DNA of 35,235 nucleotides, taken from positions 1-35,235 of IMG/VR virus record IMGVR_UViG_3300034682_000397; one strand, 5' to 3'. Positions 21,945 through 28,534 of the stretch are shown here, piece by piece. The position numbers and the translations under genes are program-made. Position 1 is the stretch's first letter, and every line of letters starts with the position of its first letter. The notes below the pieces were generated by a model. The model searched no databases. It had not been told where the DNA came from and saw only the letters and a list, made by a program, of their open reading frames with translations. Source of the DNA: a virus.

Positions 21945-22288
21945 GGGCCGGCGCCTTGAGGCACCGCGTGCGGCTGCAAAGCCAGACCACCGTGACGGAC
22001 CCCGACACCGGCTACCGCACCGAAGTGTGGGCCGATGTAGCACCCCAGCCGCAAGCAGGACTGCCTGCTGAGGTGGTGCCCCTGAGCGGGCGCGAGTTCA
22101 TCGCTGCCGCTGCGCAGCAGTCCAAGGTCAGCACGCGCATCACCATCCGTTGGCGGGCAGGCGTCAACCACCTGCAGCGCCTGCTGTATGACGGCCGCGT
22201 CTTCAACATTGAAGCCGTGCTGCCCGATAACCGCAGCGGCCGCGAATGGCTGACGCTGATGTGCAGCGAAGGAGTCAACGATGGCTAA
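21941..22288 (+). CDS. Head closure / head-tail adaptor protein
   Basis: 115 residues starting with GTG (GTGA overlap with the previous stop). MRAGALRHRVRLQSQ and the strand pattern through DTGYRTEVWADV to RVFNIEAVLPDN and REWLTLMCSEG are typical of Phage_H_T_join (SPP1 gp16-like) stoppers. Closes the head after packaging and joins the tail. Confidence 0.92.
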   Translation: MRAGALRHRVRLQSQTTVTDPDTGYRTEVWADVAPQPQAGLPAEVVPLSGREFIAAAAQQSKVSTRITIRWRAGVNHLQRLLYDGRVFNIEAVLPDNRSGREWLTLMCSEGVNDG

Positions 22289-22754
22289 CTTTGAAGTCAA
22301 GCTGGAAGGCTTGGAGCCCATCCGCGCCAAGATGAAAACCTTGGCAAAGGAGGTGCGGCTCAAGCCTGCGCGCTCTGCGCTGGGCCAGGCGGCCAAGTTG
22401 ATCCGGGAGCAAGCCAAGCAAAACGCGGCCAGCCTCGATGACCCCGAAACGGGCCGCCAGATTGCCGACAACATCGTGCAGCGCTTTCGCAGCAAGTACC
22501 ACAAGCGCACCGGCGATCTGATGATCTCTGTGGGCGTGGCCACGGAAAAGGGCCGCATCCCCAAAGGCAACCCCGACACCGGCGCCAAGGGCAACACCCC
22601 GCACTGGCACCTGTTGGAGCTGGGCACTGAACAGATGCCGGCCCAGCCCTTTCTGCAACCCGCCGCGCGCCAGCAGGCAGAGGCAGCCATCAGCAAGTTC
22701 ACTACCAGCTTGGACAAGAGCATTGACCGCATCTTGAAAAAGGCCCGCAAATGA
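22281..22754 (+). CDS. Tail completion protein, HK97 gp10 family
   Basis: 157 residues: FEVKLEGLEPIRAKMKTLAK, the KPARSALGQAAKLIREQAKQ helix, and HLLELGTEQMPAQPFLQPA are the HK97-gp10 signature. Links the head-closure ring to the tail terminator. AAGGAG lies six bases upstream; ATGA overlap with the next gene. Confidence 0.93.
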   Translation: MANFEVKLEGLEPIRAKMKTLAKEVRLKPARSALGQAAKLIREQAKQNAASLDDPETGRQIADNIVQRFRSKYHKRTGDLMISVGVATEKGRIPKGNPDTGAKGNTPHWHLLELGTEQMPAQPFLQPAARQQAEAAISKFTTSLDKSIDRILKKARK

Positions 22755-23110
22755 ACCCGCCGCTGTACCGCATCTGCGCCGCGCACCCTGCAGTCACTGC
22801 GCTGCTGGGGGGCAACCCCGCGCGCATCTACCCCTGGGGTGAAGCCGATGACCCGCCCGTCTACCCCTACGTGACTTTTGTCACCGAGGGGCGTCCGGCC
22901 AACTATCTGGCCGACGGCCCCGACAGCGAGGCGCACCTCCTGCACGTGGACGTTTGGGCCCAAACGCCCCAGTCCGCTGACCAGGTGGTGGCTGCACTGC
23001 GCCAAGCACTGCAGCCGCACTGCTACGTGCAGGCGGTGCGCCAGATGGGGCGTGACCCCGAAACCCGCTCCCGCCGCGTGCGGCTGGATCTGGAGTGGGG
23101 CCTGGTATAG
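22751..23110 (+). CDS. Tail terminator protein, DUF3168-like
   Basis: 119 residues beginning MNPPLYRICAAHPAVTALLG. The RIYPWGEADDPPVYPYVTFV and HLLHVDVWAQTPQSADQVVA segments match the DUF3168 tail-terminator layout. Caps the tail tube at the head-proximal end. A terminator hairpin follows. Confidence 0.88.
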   Translation: MNPPLYRICAAHPAVTALLGGNPARIYPWGEADDPPVYPYVTFVTEGRPANYLADGPDSEAHLLHVDVWAQTPQSADQVVAALRQALQPHCYVQAVRQMGRDPETRSRRVRLDLEWGLV

Positions 23111-23139
23111 CTGGCCCTGCGTTTGTTTGCCAACCGACC

Positions 23140-23161
23140 GCCACCGCCAGGTGGCTTTTTT
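23140..23161 (+). terminator. Intrinsic terminator ahead of the tail tube gene
   Basis: GCCACC/GGTGGC stem with GCCA loop followed by six Ts. Confidence 0.85.
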
Positions 23162-23177
23162 ATTGAAGGGAATTGCA

Positions 23178-23699
23178 ATGGCAAAAATTCTGCCCCAGGG
23201 CACCCAGCTGTATGCGCTGGCGCCCACCGTCGCCAACCCCGCTGTCTTTGAAGTGCTGAAGGTGCCTTGCGCAGTCAGCATTGATTTTGGCGAAGACAGC
23301 CGCGATGAGCACGAAGACACATGCTTGGAAGAGCTGGAGTCGCACACCTTCTTGCCCGGTTTGAACACCCCAGGCACCAGCACCTTCTCTGTGCGCGTCG
23401 ACCCGCAAAGCCCCGCCCATGTGCGCCTGGACCAGCTCAACGACAGCGGCCGGCGCTTTATGTGGGCGATTGGTTGGTCGGATGGCTTTGGCATCGACCC
23501 CACGCAAGATGCTGATGAGCCTGGCCAGTTCGATCTGCCCGCCACGCGCACCTGGAACTTCTTCCTGGGCCACATCACTGGCTTCAACATCACCGGCTTT
23601 GAAGTGGCGGGCGAGCCGCTGCAGGCCGCCGTCAGCATCAAGCGCAGCTCCAAGCCGCGCTGGGTGATCAAAACCGAAAACGCACCTGTGGGACCCTAA
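23178..23699 (+). CDS. Major tail tube protein
   Basis: 173 residues from ATG 23178 (GAAGGG upstream); a longer frame overlaps the previous gene and the terminator. The early segment MAKILPQGTQLYALAPTVAN and the late strands NFFLGHITGFNITGFEVAGE are typical of siphophage tube proteins (lambda gpV-like N domain). It directly precedes the tail chaperone genes, the usual position. Confidence 0.88.
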   Translation: MAKILPQGTQLYALAPTVANPAVFEVLKVPCAVSIDFGEDSRDEHEDTCLEELESHTFLPGLNTPGTSTFSVRVDPQSPAHVRLDQLNDSGRRFMWAIGWSDGFGIDPTQDADEPGQFDLPATRTWNFFLGHITGFNITGFEVAGEPLQAAVSIKRSSKPRWVIKTENAPVGP

Positions 23700-23702
23700 G
23701 CC

Positions 23703-24020
23703 ATGAACCTATCTGAACTGCAAGCCCTGGGCGGCTTTGTGGATGCCGAGCCCGTCAAAACCGACGTGAGCTGGAAGCTCAACGGCCAAGAGCATGCTGC
23801 CACCGTCTTTGTGGTGCGCCAGCCCTTTGGCGCGGTGGAGTCTGCGCTGCAAGATGCGCAGAAAGACCGCAGTCAGGGCGCCAAGCTCATCAGCCTGTGC
23901 ATCCGCTTGGGTGACCAGGCGCAAGAGCAGCTCACTTATGAGCAGGCCTACAGCCTGCACCCTGCCGTGGCTTGGGCGTTTGTGGACGCCATCAACACCG
24001 TCAACAGCCCAAAGCCCTGA
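23703..24020 (+). CDS. Tail assembly chaperone G
   Basis: 105 residues, acidic and helical (VESALQDAQKDRSQGAKLIS), with an N-terminal domain seen in gpG-type chaperones. Coats the tape measure during tail assembly and releases before completion. The last codons contain the slippery heptamer C-CCA-AAG (24008-24014), two codons before the stop, which produces the longer GT form. Confidence 0.88.
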   Translation: MNLSELQALGGFVDAEPVKTDVSWKLNGQEHAATVFVVRQPFGAVESALQDAQKDRSQGAKLISLCIRLGDQAQEQLTYEQAYSLHPAVAWAFVDAINTVNSPKP

Positions 24021-24328
24021 CGCCCGCCGACGAGGTCTGGCACGAACTGGTGCTGGCCGGCGTCGGTGGGCGCACCATTGCCCAGGCCAAGCGCAACATC
24101 AGCTGGCCTGAGTTTCAGGCCTGGCTGGCGTACCGTGAAGCCCACGGCAGCCTCCACCAAGCCCCCCGCCTGGAGCGTGGCTTTGCCCTGGTGGCGCACA
24201 CCGTGGCGTCCACCATTCCGCGCCGCAAGGGCGCCAAGGGGCCGAAGTTTGAAGACTTCATGCCCCGTCGCGCCAAGGCGCAGGAAGAGGCCATGTCGCT
24301 GCAGGAAGCAATGGAGTTGATGCAGTGA
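23703..24328 (+). CDS. Tail assembly chaperone GT, -1 frameshift product
   Basis: A slip of -1 at 24008-24014 joins residue 104 of G to the downstream frame, which then reads ALTPADEVWHELVLAGVGGR onward, giving 208 residues. The downstream part has no good start of its own and begins exactly where slippage would enter, so it is expressed as the G-T fusion, as in lambda. The T domain recruits the tape measure and tube subunits. The ratio of G to GT is set by the slip efficiency. Confidence 0.9.
24008..24072 (+). promoter_or_regulatory. Programmed -1 frameshift signal
   Basis: X-XXY-YYZ heptamer CCCAAAG in the correct phase, six bases of spacer, then a twelve-pair stem (24021-24032 with 24061-24072, one G-U pair) with a 28-base loop. 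This is the standard stimulatory arrangement. Confidence 0.88.
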
Positions 24329-24362
24329 TTTGCTAGGATCGCCCAGATCAATAGGGGTCGTC

Positions 24363-24572
24363 ATGGCAAAGGTTGTTGGGTGGGTGATGCTGGGTGTCGC
24401 TGCGTTTTGCGCCTACTTCGCGTGGTTTCGTATTTCGGTTATTAATTCCTTGGCTGAAGTAGGCGTTGTTAAAGCCGGAGCTGGCTTTCAAGTGCTTTTG
24501 CTTGTTCTCTGTGGCGTGATATTGCCGCTGGGGTTGGGGGCATTGCTTTTGCGAAAGCCTCCAAAAAATTAA
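24363..24572 (+). CDS. Small two-helix membrane protein, 69 aa
   Basis: ATG 24363 with AGGGG upstream. Two hydrophobic helices (about residues 4-24 and 43-62) flank a short loop, with a basic C-terminus (LLRKPPKN). It lies between the tail chaperone and tape measure genes, where siphophages usually have no membrane protein, and carries a terminator behind it. It could be a moron affecting superinfection; no family recognised. Confidence 0.75.
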   Translation: MAKVVGWVMLGVAAFCAYFAWFRISVINSLAEVGVVKAGAGFQVLLLVLCGVILPLGLGALLLRKPPKN

Positions 24573-24574
24573 AC

Positions 24575-24598
24575 AAACCGCCTTCGGGCGGTTTTTTT
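24575..24598 (+). terminator. Intrinsic terminator ahead of the tape measure gene
   Basis: AAACCGCC/GGCGGTTT stem with TTCG tetraloop followed by a T-run. Confidence 0.9.
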
Positions 24599-24612
24599 AT
24601 GGGTGAATGAAT

Positions 24613-27174
24613 ATGGCTTCAAGAAGTCTGGGCACGCTCACTATCGACTTGATTGCCAAGGTCGGCGGTTTCGTTGAGGGTATGACCAAGGGCGAGCGTG
24701 AGGCCGACAAGATAACCCGCTCCATGCAGCGCAAGATGCAGCAGCGGGCCAAAGAGATTCAGAGTGCTTGGGATGGCATCGGCAAGGCCCTGGCTGCAGG
24801 CGTGGCCGGTATTGCCGTGGGGGCTGTTTTCCAGAACGTCATCACCCAGACGCGCAATGCAGAAAAAGAGCAGGCCTTGCTTGCAGCTGCATTGAAGTCC
24901 ACAGGGCAGCAGGCTGGCTATACCCAAGGGCGCTTGAATGAAATGGCTGGTGCCATGGAGACCCTGACGGGCATTGGCGCTGGTGACTTCAACCAAGCGC
25001 AGACCGTGCTGCTGGGGTTCACCAATATCGTTGGCGAACAACTGCCAGAGGCGCTGCGGGTTGCCGCAGATTTTTCCGTCAGAACTGGTGCAACCATGGC
25101 CAGTGCGGCTGAGACCATTGGCCGTGCGCTGGACATTCCCAGCGAGGGCATGAAGTCTTTGCAGCGGCAAGGCTTCAAGTTTTCTGAGTCGCAGATCGAA
25201 GTTGCGCAGAACCTGGAGAGAACCGGGCGAATTGCCGAGGCGCAAAAGATCGTCATTGATGCGCTGGACGAAACTTATGGTGGCGCGGCGGTTGCTGCAC
25301 GGGACACACTGGGCGGCGCGCTGGATGCGCTGAAGGCTACCATCAATTCTTTGCTGACCGGGGAGGGTGGCAGCTTTGATGCGATGAAAACATCCATCAA
25401 TCAGCTCAATCAAACCATGGCCGCGCCTGAGACGCGTGCCGCATTTCAAGCCTACATTTCCTGGATGGCGGGCATTGCTGCCCAAGCTATTCAAACCGCA
25501 GCAGTCATTAATGATGCGGGCTTCTTTTCTTGGCTGCAGGTCAGCAATAAAGAAGCGGCCAATATTCATTCGCTTGAGGAAACTGAGCAAAGTATCTCCG
25601 CCACGATTGATCGTTTCAAAAAGCTGCGTGATGAACTTAATCCCTCTAACTCTTTGGCTAACAAGCTCAATGATTGGATGTTTGGAGATGTCGGAGATTT
25701 AGATCGCCAGATCAAATTGCAGGAAAGCAAACTTGCCGGGGTCCAATCCAGGCTGCGCTTGATGCGCGGTCCAGACAATGCGATTTCCCCGGTCAGCCTC
25801 GCGCCAGATCTGCCGGTCGCGCCATCTGGTTCTGTCAATCTCAAGGACAACCCCAAGGTCCCCAAAGGCAAAACCCAGGCAGACAAAGATGCCCAAGCGG
25901 CGGAACGTTACCTTGATACCTTGCGGCGCCAGGCTGACCAGGTGCAGCAGATGGGGCACTATGAAAAGCTCCTATATGACCTGCGTGAAGGCACGCTGCA
26001 CATCACCGATGCAGCTGTGCTCAAGGAAGCAGAGCGGCTGGCCATTCAAGCGGACTTTGCCAAAGATGGCGAAGGGCGCGAGAAAGAGCGCAATCGCTTG
26101 CTGGAAGAGGGCCGGCGTCTGGCGGAGCAGGTGCGCACGCCGTTGCAGCAGCTGACCGCTGAGCAAGACAAGATCAACCAGCTGTATGAGGCGGGGGCAA
26201 TTTCTGTCGAAACCCAGTCCCGTGCGCTGCAGGTGGCGCGTGTGAATGCATTTGGCCTGGCAGGTGAGATTGAGAAGTGGATCAAGGGCGATGTGCAGCC
26301 CTTGAGCGGCGGCCGGTTTGATGAGCAGCAAGAGCGCTATGAGGCCGAGGCTATGGCCGAGGAGGAGCGCTACGCCGCTCAGCTGGAGCGCCTGACTATG
26401 GCCATGGAGGCTGAGAAGCTGACCCGGGATGAGTACTACGCGCAGTTTGAAGGCATGGCGCAAGTGCACGCAGACCGCATGGCCCAGATCGAAAAGGCCA
26501 AGGCTGACCTGATGCTCAACAACATGGCCAGCGGCTTCGGCCAGATGGCAGATGACTTGTCGGCATTTGCTACGCAGTTTGGTGTGGAAAACAAAGCCAT
26601 GCTGGGCGTCATCAAAGCCGCCAGCATTGCGCAAACCATTATCCAAACCTACCAGTCTGCGCAGTCTGCCTATGCGGCCATGGTGGGCATTCCGGTGGTT
26701 GGGCCCGCGCTGGGTATTGCTGCTGCAGCGGCAGCGGTGGCCGGTGGTATGGCGCGTGTGGCGGCCATCCGCAGCCAGGGCTTTGCCGAAGGTGGCTACA
26801 CCGGTCCCGGCGGCAAGTATGACGAAGCGGGCATTGTCCACAAGGGCGAAGGCGTGCTCTCTCAGCGCGACATGCGCGCCCTGGGCGGGCCTGCTGCGTT
26901 TGAGCAGTTCCGTTCTTCCCTGCACCGCGGCTACGCCGATGGTGGCGTGGCGGGGCTGCCGCCTGCGGTGGCACGCAATTACAGCTTGGATGCCGCTCCT
27001 GCTGCGCCGATTGTCAATGTCATTGAAGACGCCAGCAAAGCCGGCCAGGTGGAGACCGTGCAGAACCAAGACGGCAGCTACTCCACCAATGTGTTCGTGC
27101 GCAATATCCGGTCTGGCGGTGATGAAGCGCGCGCCCTGGAGGCGACGTATGGCTTGACAAGGCAAGGACGATAA
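24613..27174 (+). CDS. Tail length tape measure protein, 853 aa
   Basis: Start ATG 24613 is preferred over 24607, since GGGTGA is six bases from the former and directly abuts the latter. The N-terminal region (LGTLTIDLIAKVGGFVEGMT) and long helical stretches with hydrophobic patches (ALAAGVAGIAVGAVFQNVI; AAMVGIPVVGPALGIAAAAA) are typical of tape measures. The segment 560-620 is a coiled coil rich in Glu. Length sets the tail length; at 0.15 nm per residue the tail would be about 130 nm (inference). The C-terminal part has a Gly-rich FAEGGYTGPGGKYDEAGIVH motif common in these proteins. Confidence 0.95.
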   Translation: MASRSLGTLTIDLIAKVGGFVEGMTKGEREADKITRSMQRKMQQRAKEIQSAWDGIGKALAAGVAGIAVGAVFQNVITQTRNAEKEQALLAAALKSTGQQAGYTQGRLNEMAGAMETLTGIGAGDFNQAQTVLLGFTNIVGEQLPEALRVAADFSVRTGATMASAAETIGRALDIPSEGMKSLQRQGFKFSESQIEVAQNLERTGRIAEAQKIVIDALDETYGGAAVAARDTLGGALDALKATINSLLTGEGGSFDAMKTSINQLNQTMAAPETRAAFQAYISWMAGIAAQAIQTAAVINDAGFFSWLQVSNKEAANIHSLEETEQSISATIDRFKKLRDELNPSNSLANKLNDWMFGDVGDLDRQIKLQESKLAGVQSRLRLMRGPDNAISPVSLAPDLPVAPSGSVNLKDNPKVPKGKTQADKDAQAAERYLDTLRRQADQVQQMGHYEKLLYDLREGTLHITDAAVLKEAERLAIQADFAKDGEGREKERNRLLEEGRRLAEQVRTPLQQLTAEQDKINQLYEAGAISVETQSRALQVARVNAFGLAGEIEKWIKGDVQPLSGGRFDEQQERYEAEAMAEEERYAAQLERLTMAMEAEKLTRDEYYAQFEGMAQVHADRMAQIEKAKADLMLNNMASGFGQMADDLSAFATQFGVENKAMLGVIKAASIAQTIIQTYQSAQSAYAAMVGIPVVGPALGIAAAAAAVAGGMARVAAIRSQGFAEGGYTGPGGKYDEAGIVHKGEGVLSQRDMRALGGPAAFEQFRSSLHRGYADGGVAGLPPAVARNYSLDAAPAAPIVNVIEDASKAGQVETVQNQDGSYSTNVFVRNIRSGGDEARALEATYGLTRQGR

Positions 27175-27651
27175 ATGACCGCAATAGCTTCTGATATCTA
27201 CTGGCCCGCTGGGTTGCCGTGCGCCTTGCGAGAGGGGCACACAACCCAGCATGGCACGCCGTTTGTGAGAACGCAACTGGCGTCGGGGCGTTCGCGGCAG
27301 CGCCGCAAATTCACCAGCGTTCCAAGCGTCAGCCAGTTTTCTTGGCTTTTTACAGAAGCGCAGTGCGTGGCATTTGAGGCATGGTTTCGTGATGCCATCT
27401 CTGATGGTGCGTCGTGGTTCAACATGGAGACACGCACGCCGCTGGGAAGAATTGGGGTGGTCTGCCGCTTTGAGGGCATGTACACGGGCCCCGACTTGGT
27501 GGGCCGCGATCGTTGGAAAGTCTCTGCACCGCTTGAATATTGGGAGCGCCCCCTCATGCCGCCAGGCTGGGGCCTGATGCCCGAATACTTGCTGGGCGCA
27601 GACATCTTTGACATTGCGATGAACGACCGCTGGCCGAAGGCGCAACCATGA
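27175..27651 (+). CDS. Distal tail minor protein, 158 aa
   Basis: No exact family named, but the composition and position (between tape measure and the DUF1833-type gene) mark a minor tail-tip protein. Aromatic-rich (FSWLFTEAQCVAFEAWFRDA and YWERPLMPPGWGL). Starts one base after the tape measure stop with AAGGACG upstream; the stop overlaps the next start. Likely equivalent to lambda gpM-like or distal-tail subunits. Confidence 0.8.
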   Translation: MTAIASDIYWPAGLPCALREGHTTQHGTPFVRTQLASGRSRQRRKFTSVPSVSQFSWLFTEAQCVAFEAWFRDAISDGASWFNMETRTPLGRIGVVCRFEGMYTGPDLVGRDRWKVSAPLEYWERPLMPPGWGLMPEYLLGADIFDIAMNDRWPKAQP

Positions 27652-28142
27652 CTATCAGCACTGTTCTAAAAACCGTCTACGCATCAGCGCCCTCCGAGGT
27701 GCTGCGCATTCAGACGGTAGACATCGAGCTGCCAGGCGGCCAGCATGTGCGCCTGGTCAACGACTTCTTTGATGCCACACTGGGGGTGGATGGCGTGCCG
27801 CAACTCTTCGAGGCCTGCGGCATGGACATCACCCTGCCAAACAAAGATGCCAGCGGTAACCAGACCCTGCAGTTTGCGCTGGGTGTGCTTGACGATGACC
27901 GCATCAATGGCCTGATTGCCCAGGCGCTGGACGCTGGCCAGCCGGTGTACCTGGTGTATCGGGAGTATCTGAACACCGACACCACGGCCCCAGCCATGGC
28001 ACCCATCCGCATGACCGTGCTGGGCGGTGCGTTTGATGAAGACCAGCTGGGCATCGAGGGCAGCTACTTCGACATGCTCAACACCGCGTGGCCGCGTGAG
28101 CGCTACACGCTGGAAAACGCCCCGGGGACCAAGTACCTGTGA
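27648..28142 (+). CDS. DUF1833-family minor tail protein, 164 aa
   Basis: EVLRIQTVDIELPGGQHVRL, the LVNDFFDATLGVDG segment and DEDQLGIEGSYFDMLNTAWP fit the DUF1833 family of tail-tip proteins (lambda gpL-like position). ATGA overlap upstream and GTGA overlap downstream show tight coupling in the tail-tip operon. Confidence 0.85.
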   Translation: MTISTVLKTVYASAPSEVLRIQTVDIELPGGQHVRLVNDFFDATLGVDGVPQLFEACGMDITLPNKDASGNQTLQFALGVLDDDRINGLIAQALDAGQPVYLVYREYLNTDTTAPAMAPIRMTVLGGAFDEDQLGIEGSYFDMLNTAWPRERYTLENAPGTKYL

Positions 28143-28534
28143 TTGCCAGCTACCTACAAACGCGCTACGTGCGCGGCGGCCGTGGCCCTGTGGACTTTGA
28201 CTGCTGGGGCATGACGCGGGCGGCGCGCACCGAGCTGTTTGGCCGGCCGCAGCTGCCCTTGCTGTGTGATGCCGTCCCTGGCAGCCTGCGCGCCATCACG
28301 CGGGCCCATGAGCAGGTGCGCGCGCTGCACGGGTTTCAGCAAGTGGCACCACGCCCAGGGGCAATTGCCGAAGGCTGGATGGCCAGCCTGTGCGTGCACG
28401 TGGGCCTGGTGGTAGAGGTGGATGGGCGCATGTTCATCCTTGAAACCGATGACCCAGGCGGCCCATGCCTGACCCCAATCAACCGCTTCCAAGCCCGCTT
28501 TACGCGGGTTTTGTTTTTTGATGAGCAGCCATGA
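28139..28534 (+). CDS. NlpC/P60-like tail peptidoglycan hydrolase, 131 aa
   Basis: GTG start overlapping the preceding stop. VDFDCWGMTRAARTELFG carries the catalytic Cys (C22) and CVHVGLVVEVDG the catalytic His (H87), the NlpC/P60 pattern. Equivalent to lambda gpK C-terminal domain; opens the peptidoglycan locally during DNA injection. The typical JAB domain of gpK is absent here. Confidence 0.88.
   Translation: MIASYLQTRYVRGGRGPVDFDCWGMTRAARTELFGRPQLPLLCDAVPGSLRAITRAHEQVRALHGFQQVAPRPGAIAEGWMASLCVHVGLVVEVDGRMFILETDDPGGPCLTPINRFQARFTRVLFFDEQP

Noticed and set aside
21437-23671. 744-codon leftward ORF opposite the connector and tail genes
   Set aside because: Spans several well-recognised rightward genes; artefact of GC bias at third positions.
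25972-27645. 557-codon leftward ORF opposite the tape measure gene
   Set aside because: Antisense shadow with His/Arg/Leu-rich composition; no signals for initiation.
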